Program-made: the position numbers and the translations under genes
Notes under the pieces: model-generated
Databases searched by the model: none
Seen by the model: only the letters and a program-made list of their open reading frames with translations
Told to the model about the DNA's origin: nothing
Source of the DNA: Candidatus Kinetoplastibacterium blastocrithidii (ex Strigomonas culicis)
Lineage (GTDB): Bacteria; Pseudomonadota; Gammaproteobacteria; Burkholderiales; Burkholderiaceae_B
Assembly (NCBI RefSeq): GCF_000319245.1
Contig: NC_019814.1
Span: 124,001-188,000 of the forward strand
Direction: 5' to 3'
Length of the DNA stretch: 64,000 nucleotides
Shown here: piece by piece, positions 19,896 to 33,500 of the stretch
Position numbering within the stretch: the first letter of the stretch is position 1
How the letters are laid out: the number at the start of each line of letters is the position of its first letter

Positions 19896-20509
19896 CCAAA
19901 CATCTCCTCTAGTTGATTAATAGCTAATTTCTCAATTACTATCTTCTTATAATGAATCAACGACAACGGATCTATATAATGCGGTTCCATCACAGCTACA
20001 TGTGGTAAATTACGAGTAGCTAGATAAATATTCTCATCAACCTCATCTAATATTATCAATATTGACTCAGAACCAAAATTTTTAATTCTTAAAACAGCCT
20101 CTTTAGTTTTAGGAGAATCAAGCTTTAAGGAGTCTATTGCTAATACACGATCTTCTTTGACTAGCTGCGACAAAATAGATCTAATTCCAGATCTATACAT
20201 TTTCTTATTAATCTTCTGAGAAAAATTCTCCTCAGGAGAATTAGGGAATATACGACCGCCACCTCTCCATAATGGAGAAGAAGTCATGCCAGCCCTAGCG
20301 CGACCAGTACCTTTCTGACGCCAAGGTTTCTTAGTGCTATGTTTGACAGCAGCTCGATCTTTTTGCGCTCTATTACCAGATCTTCCATTTGCCTGAAACG
20401 CAACTACTAATTGATGAACCAATGATTCATTTACTTCGCTACCAAAAACTAGATCAGAAACATTCATTATAGATGTCTGATCTTGATTATCAAGGAGCTT
20501 TATATCCAT
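19892..20509 (-). CDS. rplD: 50S ribosomal protein L4
   Basis: Exit-tunnel protein; in enterobacteria it also represses the S10 operon. 205 residues (E. coli 201). Diagnostic [20 protein letters not shown] and [13 protein letters not shown]. Lies 3 bp after rplC. Whether it controls this operon is unknown, but a hairpin lies upstream of rplC (21264-21301). Confidence 0.97.
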   Translation of the reverse strand: MDIKLLDNQDQTSIMNVSDLVFGSEVNESLVHQLVVAFQANGRSGNRAQKDRAAVKHSTKKPWRQKGTGRARAGMTSSPLWRGGGRIFPNSPEENFSQKINKKMYRSGIRSILSQLVKEDRVLAIDSLKLDSPKTKEAVLRIKNFGSESILIILDEVDENIYLATRNLPHVAVMEPHYIDPLSLIHYKKIVIEKLAINQLEEMFG

Positions 20510-20512
20510 GTT

Positions 20513-21196
20513 CTAGCTCCTCTTCTTTAAGATTTTCTTTATAGCTGGAAGAACTACTATCTCCGAATCGGAATAACCAGGAACAGCTCCCCTAACTATT
20601 ATTAAACTTCTATCTAAATCTATTCTAACTATTTCTAGATTTTGAATAGTACAAGAAACAGAGCCTAAGTGACCAGGCATTTTCTTTCCAGGAAATACCC
20701 TGCCAGGATCCTGAGACTGACCTATAGAGCCAGGAGCCCTATGAGAACGAGAATTGCCATGAGAAGCTCTTTGAGAGCTAAAATTATGACGCTTTATGGC
20801 GCCAGCAAAACCTTTACCTATGGTTGTTCCAGAAACATCCACCTCTTGACCAACCTCAAAGATTGAATTTATATCTAAGATAGATCCAACAACAAAATCT
20901 AAAGAATCAGAAGGATTGAGGCGAAACTCTTTCAGTACACTACCAGCATCAATACCAGCTTTAGAGTAATGTCCGGCAAGTGGTTTAGTAATACGCGAGG
21001 GTTTTCCAACACCGTACGCTAACTGGACAGCTGTGTAACCATCTTTTTCAACTGACTTTATTTGTGCAATACGATTATTTGACACATCCAGAACAGTTAC
21101 AGGAATAGATTCACCATCATCCGTAAAAATTCTAGTCATGCCAACCTTGCGACCTACCATTCCTAATCTATAGGATGTAGAAGTCGAATTCAACAT
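20513..21196 (-). CDS. rplC: 50S ribosomal protein L3
   Basis: Early assembly protein reaching the peptidyl transferase centre. 227 residues from ATG 21196, which follows a good ribosome binding site (TGGAGAT); an upstream in-frame start at 21235 would add 13 residues without family similarity. Contains [20 protein letters not shown] and the loop [20 protein letters not shown], whose Gln is the known methylation position. First gene after the 177-bp gap following rpsJ. Confidence 0.95.
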   Translation of the reverse strand: MLNSTSTSYRLGMVGRKVGMTRIFTDDGESIPVTVLDVSNNRIAQIKSVEKDGYTAVQLAYGVGKPSRITKPLAGHYSKAGIDAGSVLKEFRLNPSDSLDFVVGSILDINSIFEVGQEVDVSGTTIGKGFAGAIKRHNFSSQRASHGNSRSHRAPGSIGQSQDPGRVFPGKKMPGHLGSVSCTIQNLEIVRIDLDRSLIIVRGAVPGYSDSEIVVLPAIKKILKKRS

Positions 21197-21263
21197 TATT
21201 ATCTCCATTTTGGCTACGATTGGCCAATACACCACACAATAAAAAACATAAAAAATAAAACAA

Positions 21264-21301
21264 AAACAAACATAGATAGCAGAAAAAATCTATATTTGTT
21301 T
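21264..21301 (-). terminator. terminator-like hairpin between rpsJ and rplC
   Basis: On the minus strand the arms AAACAAATATAGAT and ATCTATGTTTGTTT pair over 14 positions with one G-U, around a 10-nt loop, and are followed by a U-rich run (TTGTTTTATTTTTTATG). It lies in the 177-bp gap between rpsJ and rplC, so it could end or attenuate str-operon transcription before the S10 genes. Confidence 0.6.
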
Positions 21302-21373
21302 AGAGATCTGATTACATCATGTTAAATTACACACATGCGTAAGATAGCATAACATAGTAAGATATCAAAAAAA

Positions 21374-21685
21374 CTATTGCAAAGCAATCTCTACATCAAC
21401 TCCAGCTGGCAAGTCTAACCTCATTAAAGCATCTACCGTTTTATCTGTAGGCTCCACTATGTCCATTAAACGTTGATGGGTACGAACCTCAAATTGATCA
21501 CGAGAAGTTTTATTAACGTGTGGAGATCGTAATAAATCATAACGATTAATTCTTGTTGGCAGAGGAACTGGACCCCTAACAATAGCCCCAGTACGCTTTG
21601 CTGTATCAACTATTTCTGCAGCAGATTGATCGATTAGCTTATAGTCAAAGGCTTTCAAGCGAATACGAATCTTTTGATTTTTCAT
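21374..21685 (-). CDS. rpsJ: 30S ribosomal protein S10 (NusE)
   Basis: Head protein of the 30S subunit and NusE partner of NusG/NusB in antitermination. 103 residues, the E. coli length. Contains [36 protein letters not shown] and [16 protein letters not shown]. It follows tuf by 54 bp and is separated from rplC by 177 bp, so here it is placed with the str genes more than with S10. Confidence 0.97.
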   Translation of the reverse strand: MKNQKIRIRLKAFDYKLIDQSAAEIVDTAKRTGAIVRGPVPLPTRINRYDLLRSPHVNKTSRDQFEVRTHQRLMDIVEPTDKTVDALMRLDLPAGVDVEIALQ

Positions 21686-21739
21686 GAATATTCCTAAAGA
21701 GCGAATAACAAAGGCAATAAACCTTTGTTATTTATATTT

Positions 21740-22930
21740 TCAAGCAATGATTTTAGATACTACACCAGCACCAACAGTTCTACCACCCTCACGAATAGCG
21801 AAACGCAATCCTTCTTCCATTGCTATAGGTGACAATAACCTTACTGTCATAGCAACATTATCGCCAGGCAGAACCATCTCTTTATCTTCTGGCAACTCAA
21901 TAGTACCAGTTACATCAGTGGTTCTGAAATAAAACTGTGGACGATATCCTTTAAAAAATGGAGTGTGTCTACCGCCTTCTTCCTTAGATAAAACATAAAC
22001 TTCAGCAGTAAACTCTGTATGAGGAGTAATAGATCCTGGTTTAGCTAGAACCTGACCTCTTTCAACATCTTCCCTTTTAGTTCCTCTAAGAAGAATTCCA
22101 ACATTATCACCAGCCTGACCTTGATCAAGCATTTTGCGAAACATTTCAACACCAGTGCAGATGGTTTTTACTGTAGGCTTAATACCTATAATCTCTATCT
22201 CTTCTCCTACCTTTACTACACCGCGCTCTACACGACCGGTAACAACGGTTCCACGACCAGAGATTGAGAATACATCCTCAACTGGTAATAAAAATGCACC
22301 ATCTACTGCTCTTTCTGGGGTCGGTATATAATTATCTAAAGCATCAGCTAGAGCTAAAATCGCTTTCTCACCAAGCTCACCTTTATCGCCCTCTAAAGCT
22401 AATTTGGCAGAACCTTTTATTATAGGAGTGTCATCACCAGGAAAATCATATTTTGATAGCAACTCTCTAACTTCCATCTCAACAAGTTCTAAAAGCTCCT
22501 CATCATCTACCATGTCTGCCTTGTTCAGGAAAACAACAATGTAAGGCACACCAACCTGACGAGATAACAATATATGTTCTCTAGTTTGTGGCATTGGCCC
22601 ATCAGCAGCAGAAACAACCAATATGGCACCGTCCATTTGTGCAGCACCAGTTATCATGTTTTTAACATAATCAGCATGACCAGGACAGTCAACATGAGCA
22701 TAGTGACGCGCTGATGTTTCATATTCAACGTGAGCGGTATTTATAGTAATACCTCTGGCTTTCTCTTCTGGAGCGGCATCAATCTGAGCATAAGCTCTCG
22801 CTTCCCCACCAAATTTAGTAGCTAATACCGTAGTAATGGCAGCTGTTAAAGTTGTTTTACCATGATCAACGTGACCAATAGTACCTACATTTACATGCGG
22901 CTTGCTACGTTCAAACTTGCCTTTCGCCAT
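21740..22930 (-). CDS. tuf: elongation factor Tu, copy 1 (str operon)
   Basis: Delivers aminoacyl-tRNA to the ribosome as a GTP complex. 396 residues. G-motifs GHVDHGKTT (about 19-27), [12 protein letters not shown] and NKADM are intact, as are domains II and III. It lies between fusA (80-bp gap) and rpsJ. The protein is identical to copy 2 at 38269-39459. The DNA also looks identical by eye from 21715 to 22932, about 1.2 kb, which suggests ongoing gene conversion. Confidence 0.98.
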   Translation of the reverse strand: MAKGKFERSKPHVNVGTIGHVDHGKTTLTAAITTVLATKFGGEARAYAQIDAAPEEKARGITINTAHVEYETSARHYAHVDCPGHADYVKNMITGAAQMDGAILVVSAADGPMPQTREHILLSRQVGVPYIVVFLNKADMVDDEELLELVEMEVRELLSKYDFPGDDTPIIKGSAKLALEGDKGELGEKAILALADALDNYIPTPERAVDGAFLLPVEDVFSISGRGTVVTGRVERGVVKVGEEIEIIGIKPTVKTICTGVEMFRKMLDQGQAGDNVGILLRGTKREDVERGQVLAKPGSITPHTEFTAEVYVLSKEEGGRHTPFFKGYRPQFYFRTTDVTGTIELPEDKEMVLPGDNVAMTVRLLSPIAMEEGLRFAIREGGRTVGAGVVSKIIA

Positions 22931-23010
22931 ATGTTCCTTCCCTTAAACTTTCTTAAATTCAAATAATAATTACCCTTAACATAAATGCTAGGATAATATG
23001 CGTTAATATT

Positions 23011-25113
23011 TTACTTTGATCTTGCCGTAATAACATCATCTGCCACATTCTTGGGCGCTTCTGAATAATGCTTGAACTCCATTGTATAAGTAGCTCGTCC
23101 TTGAGTTAAAGAACGAAGACTTGTAGCATAACCAAACATTTCTGCCAGCGGCACCTCAGCCTTTATTATTTTTCCGCCACCCATAATATCGTCCATGCCC
23201 TGAACTATTCCTCTGCGTGAAGATAAATCACCCATAACAGTACCAGCATAATCTTCAGGAGTTTCCACTTCTACAGCCATCATCGGCTCTAAAAGCACAG
23301 GACTAGCTTTCCTTAGACCCTCCTTAAATGCCATAGAACCAGCCATTTTAAATGCATTTTCATTAGAGTCAACATCATGGTAAGATCCAAAGAATAATGT
23401 AACCTTAACATCAACTATAGGATAACCAGCTAATACGCCAGATGGCAAAGTTTCTTGAATACCCTTATCAACTGCAGGAATATATTCCCTAGGAACAACC
23501 CCTCCCTTAATAGCATCAACAAACTGATATCCTTCTCCTGGGGATAATGGCTCAACTTTTAATACTACATGACCATACTGACCTCGACCACCAGATTGTT
23601 TAATAAACTTGCCTTCGGCCTCTTCACAAGTTTTTCTGATAGTCTCCCTGTAAGCAACCTGTGGTCTACCTACATTAGCTTCTACTCCGAACTCCCTCTT
23701 CATTCGGTCAACTAAAATCTCTAGGTGCAATTCACCCATTCCAGAAATTATAGTCTGACCTGACTCCTCATCGCTACGTACTCTAAAGGAAGGATCTTCT
23801 TGTGCCAAACGAGACAAAGCCATGCCCATTCTTTCTTGATCACTCTTAGACTTCGGTTCTACTGCCTGTGATATTACTGGCTCAGGAAATACCATTTTTT
23901 CTAGCGTAATATGAGAATCAAGATCACAAAGAGTCTCACCTGTAGTAACTTCTTTTAGACCAACAACTGCTGCGATATCGCCAGATAAAACTTCCTTAAT
24001 TTCTTCTCTATTATTAGCATGCATCTGCAATAATCTACCAATACGTTCTTTTTTCCCTTTTATTGGATTAAAAATAGTATCTCCAGATTTTAAAACTCCT
24101 GAATAAACCCTTATGAAAGTTAACTGACCAACAAATGGATCACTCATTAACTTAAAAGCTAAAGCTGATAGTTTTTCTTTATCATCAGCCTTGCGAAGAA
24201 TTTCATTACCGTCATCATCTATGCCAGAAACAGGAGGTATATCTATAGGAGAAGGTAAGTAATCAATAACAGCATCCAACATCCTCTGCACCCCCTTATT
24301 TTTAAAGGCTGATCCACAAAGCATAGGCTGAATTTCACAAGCAATAGTCCTGGCTCTTATAGCAGAATTAATATCTGACTCATCTAAATTACCGGTTTCC
24401 AAATATTTGTTAGTGAGATCCTCCGAGAATTCAGCAGCAACCTCTAATAAATTTTCCCGCCATTTTTCCACTTGATCTTTTAAGTCTGGAGATATTTCTT
24501 GATAACTGAATTTAGTACCTTGGTTCTTTTCATCCCATATAATAGATTTCATTTTTACAAGATCAACCACACCCATAAACTTATCTTCAGAACCAATAGG
24601 TATAACGATAGGAACAGGGTTTGCTCTTAGACGTAATTTAAGCTGATCATAAACTTTAAAGAAATTAGCACCAGTTCTATCCATTTTATTAACAAACGCA
24701 AGACGAGGCACCTTATATTTATTTGCCTGACGCCAAACAGTTTCTGACTGAGGTTGAACTCCACCAACAGCACAATAAACCATGCAAGCGCCATCCAATA
24801 CCCTCATGGAACGTTCTACTTCTATGGTGAAATCCACATGCCCTGGAGTATCAATGATGTTTATTCTATGCTCAGGGTAATTATTGGCCATCCCTTTCCA
24901 AAAAGCGGTAGTAGCAGCAGAAGTAATAGTAATACCACGCTCCTGCTCTTGCTCCATCCAATCCATAGTAGCAGCACCATCGTGAACTTCGCCAATCTTA
25001 TGGTTAACACCAGTATAGAATAGGATTCTCTCTGTTGTTGTAGTTTTACCTGCATCTATATGAGCAGAGATACCTATGTTGCGGTAGTACTCTACCGAAG
25101 TTTTGCGAGACAT
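23011..25113 (-). CDS. fusA: elongation factor G
   Basis: GTPase that drives ribosomal translocation and, with RRF, recycling. 700 residues (E. coli 704) from ATG 25113 ([20 protein letters not shown]); the longer frame would overlap rpsG. G1 [14 protein letters not shown]3 DTPGHVDF and G4 NKMDR are present, as is the domain IV segment [15 protein letters not shown]. Str operon, 14 bp after rpsG and 80 bp before tuf. Confidence 0.98.
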   Translation of the reverse strand: MSRKTSVEYYRNIGISAHIDAGKTTTTERILFYTGVNHKIGEVHDGAATMDWMEQEQERGITITSAATTAFWKGMANNYPEHRINIIDTPGHVDFTIEVERSMRVLDGACMVYCAVGGVQPQSETVWRQANKYKVPRLAFVNKMDRTGANFFKVYDQLKLRLRANPVPIVIPIGSEDKFMGVVDLVKMKSIIWDEKNQGTKFSYQEISPDLKDQVEKWRENLLEVAAEFSEDLTNKYLETGNLDESDINSAIRARTIACEIQPMLCGSAFKNKGVQRMLDAVIDYLPSPIDIPPVSGIDDDGNEILRKADDKEKLSALAFKLMSDPFVGQLTFIRVYSGVLKSGDTIFNPIKGKKERIGRLLQMHANNREEIKEVLSGDIAAVVGLKEVTTGETLCDLDSHITLEKMVFPEPVISQAVEPKSKSDQERMGMALSRLAQEDPSFRVRSDEESGQTIISGMGELHLEILVDRMKREFGVEANVGRPQVAYRETIRKTCEEAEGKFIKQSGGRGQYGHVVLKVEPLSPGEGYQFVDAIKGGVVPREYIPAVDKGIQETLPSGVLAGYPIVDVKVTLFFGSYHDVDSNENAFKMAGSMAFKEGLRKASPVLLEPMMAVEVETPEDYAGTVMGDLSSRRGIVQGMDDIMGGGKIIKAEVPLAEMFGYATSLRSLTQGRATYTMEFKHYSEAPKNVADDVITARSK

Positions 25114-25127
25114 TATATTACCCCCAA

Positions 25128-25598
25128 CTACCAACGAAAATGACTAAATGCTTTATTAGCCTCTGCCATTTTATGAGTATCTTCTCTTTTTTTCATAGCA
25201 GAACCTCGAGATTCAGATGCATCCATTAACTCTCCTGCTAAACGTAGATCCATAGACTTCTCGCCACGCTTTTTAGCTGCTTCACGAACCCAACGCATAG
25301 ATAAAGCTAAACGACGTACAGGTCTTACCTCAATAGGAACTTGATAGTTTGCACCACCAACACGACGACTTTTCACTTCTACTATAGGCTTAACATTATT
25401 TATCGCAAGGCTGAAGATATCCAAAGGATTTTTTCCAGTCTTGTTACCAATATGATCCAACGCTCCGTAAACAATACGCTCAGCGACAGCTTTTTTACCG
25501 CTTAACATAACAATATTAATAAATTTAGCTAATTCAACACTGCTAAATTTTGGATCCGGCAAAATATCTCTCTTAGGAATCTCTCTACGACGTGACAT
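25128..25598 (-). CDS. rpsG: 30S ribosomal protein S7
   Basis: Primary assembly protein of the 30S head; represses the str operon in E. coli. 156 residues, the common bacterial length. Starts [18 protein letters not shown] and contains [20 protein letters not shown]. Separated from rpsL by 119 bp and from fusA by 14 bp. Confidence 0.97.
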   Translation of the reverse strand: MSRRREIPKRDILPDPKFSSVELAKFINIVMLSGKKAVAERIVYGALDHIGNKTGKNPLDIFSLAINNVKPIVEVKSRRVGGANYQVPIEVRPVRRLALSMRWVREAAKKRGEKSMDLRLAGELMDASESRGSAMKKREDTHKMAEANKAFSHFRW

Positions 25599-25717
25599 TT
25601 ACTAATTTCCTTGTGTAATTCAGTTGAACTATTAAAGTCAAAGCTGCTTAAAAAAACAGCCACTTACATACTACTTAATAAAAAGTAGACACACTTTCTA
25701 CAACTCTCATTGCAGTA

Positions 25718-26095
25718 TTACGATTTCTTAGAGCGCTTTGCTCCATATTTGGAACGAGCTTGTTTGCGATTTTTAACACCCTGCAAATCAAGAGAACCTC
25801 GAACGATATGATATCTAACGCCAGGAAGGTCCTTTACACGACCGCCACGAACTAAGACTACTGAGTGTTCTTGCAAATTATGTCCCTCGCCACCAATATA
25901 TGAAATAACTTCATAACCATTGGTCAGGCGAACTTTGGCAACCTTACGCATGGCTGAATTAGGTTTTTTCGGAGTTGTTGTGTAAACACGTGTACACACT
26001 CCTCTACGTTGAGGACAATTTTCCAAAGCTGGACTTTTATTCTTGATAACGCTGACCTCGCGGGGTCTACGCACAAGCTGGCTGATAGTAGGCAT
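25718..26095 (-). CDS. rpsL: 30S ribosomal protein S12
   Basis: Decoding-centre protein. 125 residues (E. coli 124). Contains [20 protein letters not shown], with the lysine whose replacement gives streptomycin resistance unchanged, and [17 protein letters not shown]. First gene of the str group; 258 bp separates it from the end of rpoC. Confidence 0.97.
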   Translation of the reverse strand: MPTISQLVRRPREVSVIKNKSPALENCPQRRGVCTRVYTTTPKKPNSAMRKVAKVRLTNGYEVISYIGGEGHNLQEHSVVLVRGGRVKDLPGVRYHIVRGSLDLQGVKNRKQARSKYGAKRSKKS

Positions 26096-26176
26096 ATACT
26101 ATAAAATCCCTTTATATTACATTTCTGTTTAACACTTATTTATGTTGCTACAGACAAAAAATAATGAAGCGGCAAA

Positions 26177-26220
26177 CTAAATCAAAAATAAACCCAAAAT
26201 GAGGCAATAATTTGATTTAG
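26177..26220 (-). repeat. 10-bp inverted repeat in the rpoC-rpsL gap
   Basis: Arms ctaaatcaaa (26177-26186) and tttgatttag (26211-26220) pair perfectly around a 24-nt loop. The repeat lies 82 bp upstream of rpsL and could belong to the str-operon leader. No U-tract follows, so it is unlikely to be a plain terminator. Confidence 0.4.
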
Positions 26221-26229
26221 AAAACCTGC

Positions 26230-26253
26230 AAATAAAGGTGCTTGAACAGCACC
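26230..26253 (-). terminator. possible rpoBC operon terminator
   Basis: Minus strand reads GGTGCT-GTTCA-AGCACC followed by TTTATTT: a 6-bp stem, 5-nt loop and T-rich tail, about 100 bp beyond the rpoC stop. A second 8-bp inverted repeat (ctgattgt at 26303-26310, acaatcag at 26334-26341) lies closer to rpoC but lacks a T-tail. The rest of the 258-bp gap holds nothing clear. Confidence 0.45.
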
Positions 26254-26353
26254 AACAAAATAACAAAACAACATACAACTGAGGATAATACATTCGTTAT
26301 AGCTGATTGTCAAAGTAGAAAATTATACAATGAACAATCAGTCATGCAAATTA

Positions 26354-29300
26354 TTAAAAACTGACAGCCTCAAAAGGATCAATTGAACTCCTAGCTGTTG
26401 ATTTATTTAACTCATCAGAACGTGTCTTAGCTCTACGTGCATTATGACATGACAAACCAGTACCAGCAGGAATTAAACGACCAACAATAACATTCTCTTT
26501 AAGACCTCTTAAGTCATCACGTTTGCCCATAACGGCAGCTTCTGTCAACACACGAGTAGTCTCTTGAAAAGATGCTGCTGATATAAAAGAATCAGTAGAT
26601 AGCGAAGCCTTTGTAATCCCTAGTAGAATATTTTCATAAGTAGCCTGACTGCCACCTTGAGAAATAACACGATCATTCTCATTTAGTAGCTCTGACCTTT
26701 CTACTTGCTCTCCGGGAATAAATTTCGTGTCCCCTGGACTAGAAATCACAACCCTACGTAACATTTGACGAACAATAACTTCTATATGCTTATCATTTAT
26801 TTTTACACCTTGTAACCGATAAACATCCTGAACTTCGTTAACTATATAAGAGACAAGACTTTCTACACCCTGAAGCCTTAGTATATCATGCGGATCTGCA
26901 GGACCATCTACTATAATTTCTCCTTTATTGACTACCTGTCCATCATGCACCAATATTTGTTTTTCCTTAGAAATTAAGAATTCATGAGAAATCCCATCAA
27001 GGTCAGTTATAATAAGCCTTTGCTTACCCTTTGTTTCTTTTCCAAAAGAAACAGTTCCAGTTACCTCGGCAAGCATACCAGAATCTTTTGGAGATCTAGC
27101 TTCAAATAACTCCGCTACACGAGGCAAACCACCAGTTATATCTCTTATTTTTTGTGACTCTTGTGGTATCCTTGCCAATATCTCTCCTATTGATACCGAT
27201 TGTCCATCACGAACAGTAATAAGAGCCCCTATTGGGAAAGCTATATTAACAGCATGGTCTGTGCCAGCTATTTTTACCTCATCTCCACCCTCATTAATAA
27301 GTTTAATCTGTGGACGCATCATAATCTTATTTCCACGAGTCTTTGGAGTAATCACAACCAAAGTTGATAATCCTGTTAACTCATCAACTTGTTTAGCTAC
27401 AGTAACACCCTCTTCTATATTTTCAAATTTCACAGCTCCAGAATACTCAGACACTATAGGTCTAGTTAAAGGATCCCACGATGATAATCTCATGCCTGCC
27501 TTAACATTCTCACCATCTCCAACTAACAAGACAGCCCCATAAGGTATTTTATGCCTTTCACGTTCTCGAGAATTCTCATCAAAAACAGCCAGTTCTCCCG
27601 AGCGTGAAATTGCTATACGCTCACCTTTAGGATTGGTTACATATCTCATAGTGCCCATGAAACCAACAACACCATTTGATTTTGTCTCTACAAAACTAGC
27701 AAGAGCTGAGCGAGAAGCTGCTCCACCAATGTGGAAAGTTCTCATGGTTAACTGAGTTCCTGGCTCACCAATAGACTGAGCAGCTATAACACCGACTGCT
27801 TCACCTATATCAATAGAAGAACCCCTCCCCAAATCTCTACCATAACAAGAAGCACACAAACCACGTCTTGTTTCACAAGTCAAAGGAGTCCTTATTCGAA
27901 CCTCATCTATACCTAAAGAATCTATTTTCTCTACAAAGCTTTCATCTAATAAAGTACCAATAGGAATGATTGTCTCTCTTGTGTCAGGATTAACAATATC
28001 TGATGCAGTGACTCGACCCAGTATTCTATCGCGCAAGGACTCTATTACTTCACCACCCTCAATTAGAGCCTTCATATTGTAACCATGAGAAGTGCCACAA
28101 TCATACTCAGTAATCACCAAGTCCTGTGTAACATCTACCAAACGACGAGTCAGATATCCAGAATTAGCTGTTTTTAAAGCAGTGTCAGCTAAACCTTTAC
28201 GAGCTCCATGAGTAGAGATAAAGTATTGTAAAACGTTTAACCCCTCTCGAAAATTAGCACTAATTGGCGTTTCAATTATGGAGCCATCAGGCTTTGCCAT
28301 TAAACCTCTCATGCCAGCCAACTGACGTATCTGCGCAGCAGAACCACGAGCACCAGAATCAGCCATCATATAAATAGAGTTAAATGATTCCTGACGAATA
28401 TTGTTACCATCTCTATCTAATACTGGCTCAGTAGCTATATATTCCATCATGGCCTTACCTACTCTATCACTGGCCTTACCCCATATATCTACTACGTTAT
28501 TGTACCTTTCCTGGGAAGTTACCAATCCTGATGAATATTGCTTATCTATTTCTTTAACTTCTTGATTTGCCTCTGAAAGAATCTCAGCCTTTGCATCTGG
28601 AATTAACATATCTTCCATAGCAATAGATATACCAGCTCGAGTTGCTAAGGAAAAACCAGCCTGCATAAGCCTATCGGCAAAGATCACAGTAGCTCTTAAG
28701 CCACAACGCCTGAAAGAATAATTTATTAAACGAGAGATCTCTTTCTTTTTTAATGCCTTATTTAATACAGAAAATGATAAGCCTTTTGGCAATGTTTCTG
28801 AGAGCAATGCCCGACCAACAGTAGTTTCATAACGATTCACAACAGGAGAAAAATTATCTTCAGTATCATTCTCATATTCTGTGATTCGCACTGAAACACG
28901 ACTTTGCAATTCAACTTCGTTATTATGATAAGCTCTTTGAACTTCTGAAACATCAGAAAAACACATATGCTCTCCTAAACCATTTATACGTTCACGAGTA
29001 GCATAATATAAACCCAAGACTATATCTTGAGAAGGAACTATCGATGGTTCACCATTAGCAGGAAATAATATATTATTAGAAGATAGCATAAGGGTACGAG
29101 CCTCAAGTTGCGCCTCTAAAGATAAAGGAACATGTACTGCCATTTGATCCCCGTCAAAGTCAGCATTGAAAGCTGCGCATACTAGAGGATGCAGCTGTAT
29201 CGCTTTTCCTTCAATAAGAACAGGCTCAAAAGCCTGAATGCCTAGTCTGTGTAATGTTGGGGCTCTATTCAACATAACCGGATGCTCTCTAATAACCTCC

Positions 29301-30538
29301 TCCAAGATATCCCACACTACTGGATCCTGACTATCAACCATCTTTTTAGAAGCTTTGATAGTATTAGAAAGCCCCATCATTTCAAGCTTATTAAATATAA
29401 ATGGTTTAAATAGCTCTAAAGCCATTAATTTAGGTATACCACATTGATGCAACTTGAGCTGAGGCCCAACAACGATAACAGAACGTCCTGAATAATCTAC
29501 TCTTTTGCCAAGTAGATTTTGACGAAACCTACCACCTTTACCTTTAATCATATCGGCTAAGGACTTTAACTGGCGCTTATTAACACCAGTCATTGCTTTA
29601 CCTCTACGACCATTATCAAGCAAAGAATCAACCGCCTCTTGAAGCATTCTTTTTTCATTTCTAAGAATAATCTCAGGAGCCTTTAGCTCTATCAATCTTT
29701 TCAATCGATTATTGCGATTTATAACACGGCGGTACAAATCATTTAGGTCAGAAGTAGCAAAACGCCCACCATCTAAAGGCACTAAAGGTCTTAAATCAGG
29801 AGGCAATACAGGCAACACCTCCATAATCATCCATTCTGCTTTTATATCGGATCTATGGAATCCTTCCATGACTTTTAGTCTTTTGGATATCTTCTTTATT
29901 TTTGCCTCAGAATTAGTATTTTTGATTTCATTCCTAAGAACTTCAATTTCTCGACTAATATCCATAGTACGCAATAATTCACGCACTGCTTCGGCACCCA
30001 TCAAAGCTTTAAATTCATCGCCATATTCTTCTGTTTTTGATATAAAATCATCGTCAGTCATTATCTGACAACGTTTTAGAGGTGTCATACCTGCATCAAT
30101 AACACACCAAGCCTCAAAGTATAGAACTCTTTCTATATCACGTAGTGTCATATCTAATACTATACCCAATCTAGATGGCAAACTTTTCAGAAACCAAATA
30201 TGTGCAACTGGACTAGCAAGCTCTATATGCCCCATTCTTTCTCTGCGAACCTTTGATGCGGTTACTTCAACCCCACATTTCTCACAAATAACACCTCTAT
30301 GTTTTAGACGCTTATATTTTCCACATAAACACTCGTAATCCTTTATAGGACCAAATATTTTTGAGCAAAATAAACCATCTCTTTCCGGTTTAAAAGTGCG
30401 ATAATTTATAGTTTCCGGCTTACGAACCTCTCCGTATGACCAAGAACGAATCTTCTCAGGAGAAGCCAGGCTAACCTTTATAGAATCAAACTGCTCATCC
30501 TGGGAAACTTGTTTAAAAAGATCAATAAGAGCTTTCAT
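26354..30538 (-). CDS. rpoC: DNA-directed RNA polymerase subunit beta'
   Basis: Catalytic large subunit; coordinates the active-site magnesium through NADFDGDQM (about residues 460-468). 1,394 residues (E. coli 1,407). The N-terminal zinc site ([21 protein letters not shown]) and the second zinc site ([17 protein letters not shown]) are complete, and the trigger loop region [11 protein letters not shown] is present. The start overlaps the rpoB stop by one base (TAATG), giving coupled synthesis of the two large subunits. Confidence 0.98.
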   Translation of the reverse strand: MKALIDLFKQVSQDEQFDSIKVSLASPEKIRSWSYGEVRKPETINYRTFKPERDGLFCSKIFGPIKDYECLCGKYKRLKHRGVICEKCGVEVTASKVRRERMGHIELASPVAHIWFLKSLPSRLGIVLDMTLRDIERVLYFEAWCVIDAGMTPLKRCQIMTDDDFISKTEEYGDEFKALMGAEAVRELLRTMDISREIEVLRNEIKNTNSEAKIKKISKRLKVMEGFHRSDIKAEWMIMEVLPVLPPDLRPLVPLDGGRFATSDLNDLYRRVINRNNRLKRLIELKAPEIILRNEKRMLQEAVDSLLDNGRRGKAMTGVNKRQLKSLADMIKGKGGRFRQNLLGKRVDYSGRSVIVVGPQLKLHQCGIPKLMALELFKPFIFNKLEMMGLSNTIKASKKMVDSQDPVVWDILEEVIREHPVMLNRAPTLHRLGIQAFEPVLIEGKAIQLHPLVCAAFNADFDGDQMAVHVPLSLEAQLEARTLMLSSNNILFPANGEPSIVPSQDIVLGLYYATRERINGLGEHMCFSDVSEVQRAYHNNEVELQSRVSVRITEYENDTEDNFSPVVNRYETTVGRALLSETLPKGLSFSVLNKALKKKEISRLINYSFRRCGLRATVIFADRLMQAGFSLATRAGISIAMEDMLIPDAKAEILSEANQEVKEIDKQYSSGLVTSQERYNNVVDIWGKASDRVGKAMMEYIATEPVLDRDGNNIRQESFNSIYMMADSGARGSAAQIRQLAGMRGLMAKPDGSIIETPISANFREGLNVLQYFISTHGARKGLADTALKTANSGYLTRRLVDVTQDLVITEYDCGTSHGYNMKALIEGGEVIESLRDRILGRVTASDIVNPDTRETIIPIGTLLDESFVEKIDSLGIDEVRIRTPLTCETRRGLCASCYGRDLGRGSSIDIGEAVGVIAAQSIGEPGTQLTMRTFHIGGAASRSALASFVETKSNGVVGFMGTMRYVTNPKGERIAISRSGELAVFDENSRERERHKIPYGAVLLVGDGENVKAGMRLSSWDPLTRPIVSEYSGAVKFENIEEGVTVAKQVDELTGLSTLVVITPKTRGNKIMMRPQIKLINEGGDEVKIAGTDHAVNIAFPIGALITVRDGQSVSIGEILARIPQESQKIRDITGGLPRVAELFEARSPKDSGMLAEVTGTVSFGKETKGKQRLIITDLDGISHEFLISKEKQILVHDGQVVNKGEIIVDGPADPHDILRLQGVESLVSYIVNEVQDVYRLQGVKINDKHIEVIVRQMLRRVVISSPGDTKFIPGEQVERSELLNENDRVISQGGSQATYENILLGITKASLSTDSFISAASFQETTRVLTEAAVMGKRDDLRGLKENVIVGRLIPAGTGLSCHNARRAKTRSDELNKSTARSSIDPFEAVSF

Positions 30539-33500
30539 TAGTTACGCTCCAAATCTATATCCAAACCTAAAGAACGAATTTCTTTAACAAGAACATTAAA
30601 GGATTCAGGCATTCCAGCATCAATTAAATGATCTCCCTTAACTATGCTTTCATAAACCTTAGTCCTTCCAGAAATATCATCAGATTTCACTGTCAACATT
30701 TCTTGCAATGTATAAGCCGCACCATAAGCCTCCAAAGCCCAAACCTCCATTTCGCCAAAACGCTGACCACCGAATTGCGCTTTACCTCCTAAAGGTTGTT
30801 GAGTAACCAAAGAGTACGGACCTATGGATCTCGCATGCATCTTATCATCGACCAAATGATGTAATTTCAAATAGTACATATACCCAACAGTAACAGGTCG
30901 TTCAAACTTTTCACCAGTCCTACCATCAAATAACCAAGACTGAGCTCTAGATTTAGTTAGTTGCATTTTATCAGCAATATTATCTGGGTAAGCTATATTT
31001 AGCAGATCATGAATTTCTTTTTCATTGACCCCATCAAAAACAGGAGTAGAAACAGGCAAACCTGGTTTCAAATTATTAGCCAATTCTAAAATCTCACTAT
31101 CAGTCAAACTATCTATAGAGACAATATTAGATTTATAAATACTACTTAAATATTCCCTAATTTTTGAGGACTGATGTTTCAATTCAGAATTAAGGACATC
31201 ACTGATCCGAGCTCCTATACCCTTAGCAGCCCATCCTAGATGAACTTCTAAAACCTGACCAACATTCATCCTAGAAGGAACGCCTAAAGGATTTAGAACA
31301 ATATCAACTGGCGTTCCATCAGCCATATAAGGCATATCCTCAACTGGAATAATTCTAGAAACAACACCTTTGTTACCATGTCTGCCAGCCATTTTATCGC
31401 CAGGTTGTAGTCTACGCTTTACAGCCAAGTATACTTTCACCATCTTCAAAACACCGGGAGGCAACTCATCACCTTGTGTTAATTTCTTCTTCTTCTCTTC
31501 AAATAAAGAATCAAACTGTTTTCGTTCCTGATCAAGAGAATATTTTGCTTGCTCTAATATACTAGCAGCATCTTCTGATTCAAGACGAATATCAAACCAG
31601 TACCAATGATCAATAGATTTAAGATAGTCCTTAGTAATCAAAGATCCTTTTAATAATTTTAAAGGGCCTCCATTAGCTATCTGACCGACCAATACTTTTT
31701 CAATCCTATCAAACTGATCTTTTTCAACTATACGCAAACGATCATTTAAATCTTGACGATACTTTTTAAGATCATCATCAATAATAGATTGAGCTCTATT
31801 ATCTCTTACAACACCTTCTCTAGTAAAAACTCTAACGTCTATTACAGTACCACTCATTCCAGAAGGAACTCTCAAAGAAGTATCCTTCACATCAGATGCC
31901 TTCTCTCCAAAGATTGCTCTTAGTAATTTTTCTTCTGGTGTTAATTGAGTCTCTCCCTTTGGGGTAACCTTGCCAACTAAAACATCATCAGGACCAACTT
32001 CAGCACCTATACAAATAATACCAGAATCATCCAATCTATTTAATTGTACTTCGGAAAGATTACTAATATCTCTAGTAATATCTTCTGGACCTAGCTTAGT
32101 GTCCCTTGAAACGACAGTTAATTCTTCTATATGAACAGACGTATACCTATCATCAGAGACAACCTTTTCTGAAATAAGAATTGAATCTTCAAAATTGTAA
32201 CCATTCCAAGGCATAAAAGCGATTAACATATTCTGTCCTAGAGCAAGCTCCCCTAGATCTGTTGAGGCACTGTCAGCCAAAACATCACCTTTTGATATAT
32301 TGTCACCAAGTCTTACAATTGGACGTTGATTTATATTAGTATTTTGATTTGATCTGGTATATTTAATGAGATTATATATATCAACACCAACCTCTCCTGC
32401 TATGTTTTCTGAATCATTCACTCTAATAACTATACGTTCAGCATCAACATAATCAACTAGACCACCCCTTAAGGCCTGAACTGTTGTTCCAGAGTCAACA
32501 GCTACTATGCGTTCAAGACCAGTACCAACGATAGGCTTTTCTGGACGCAAACAAGGAACTGCTTGCCTTTGCATATTAGCACCCATAAGAGCTCGATTCG
32601 CATCATCGTGCTCCAAGAAAGGAATTAATGAAGCAGCGACCGATACTATTTGAGAAGGAGCCACATCCATATAATGAACATTACCTGGAGAAGTTAATAA
32701 AGTCTCACCAGATTCTCTACAAGCAACCAGCTCATCTGTAAAAAAACCTTCTTTATTTAACTCTGCATTAGCCTGAGCAATAACATAATTACTTTCTTCT
32801 ATAGCTGAAAGATAATCAATTTGATCACTAACTTTACCATTTAGAACTTTTCTATATGGTGTTTCCAGAAAACCATATTCATTTAAACGGGCATATAAAG
32901 ACATAGAATTTATAAGACCGATATTAGGACCCTCAGGAGTTTCTATTGGGCAAACTCTACCGTAATGAGTTGGATGAACATCTCGCACTTCAAACCCAGC
33001 TCTATCTCTAGTCAACCCTCCAGGCCCCAATGCTGAAACACGACGCTTATGTGTAACCTCTGATAAAGGATTAGTTTGATCCATAAACTGAGAAAGCTGA
33101 CTGGAGCCAAAAAATTCTTTTATAGCTGCAGAAATTGGTTTTGAATTTATCAAATCGTGAGGCATTAAATTATCAGCCTCTGCCTGACCTAGTCTTTCCT
33201 TAACGGCCCTTTCAACTCTAACTAAACCAGATCTGAACTGATTTTCAGTCAATTCTCCGACACACCTAACTCTCCGATTTCCAAGATGGTCTATATCATC
33301 TATACTTCCATGTCCATTACGCAAATTAACTAATAACTTTATAATATCAAGGATATCCTCACTAGTTAGTATGGTTTTATCATCCAAGTATTCACGACCA
33401 AGCCTACTATTTATCTTCATTCTTCCCACACGAGATAAATCATAGGTAGAATCACTGAAAAATAATCGATCAAACAATGATTCAACAGCCTCCTCTGTAG

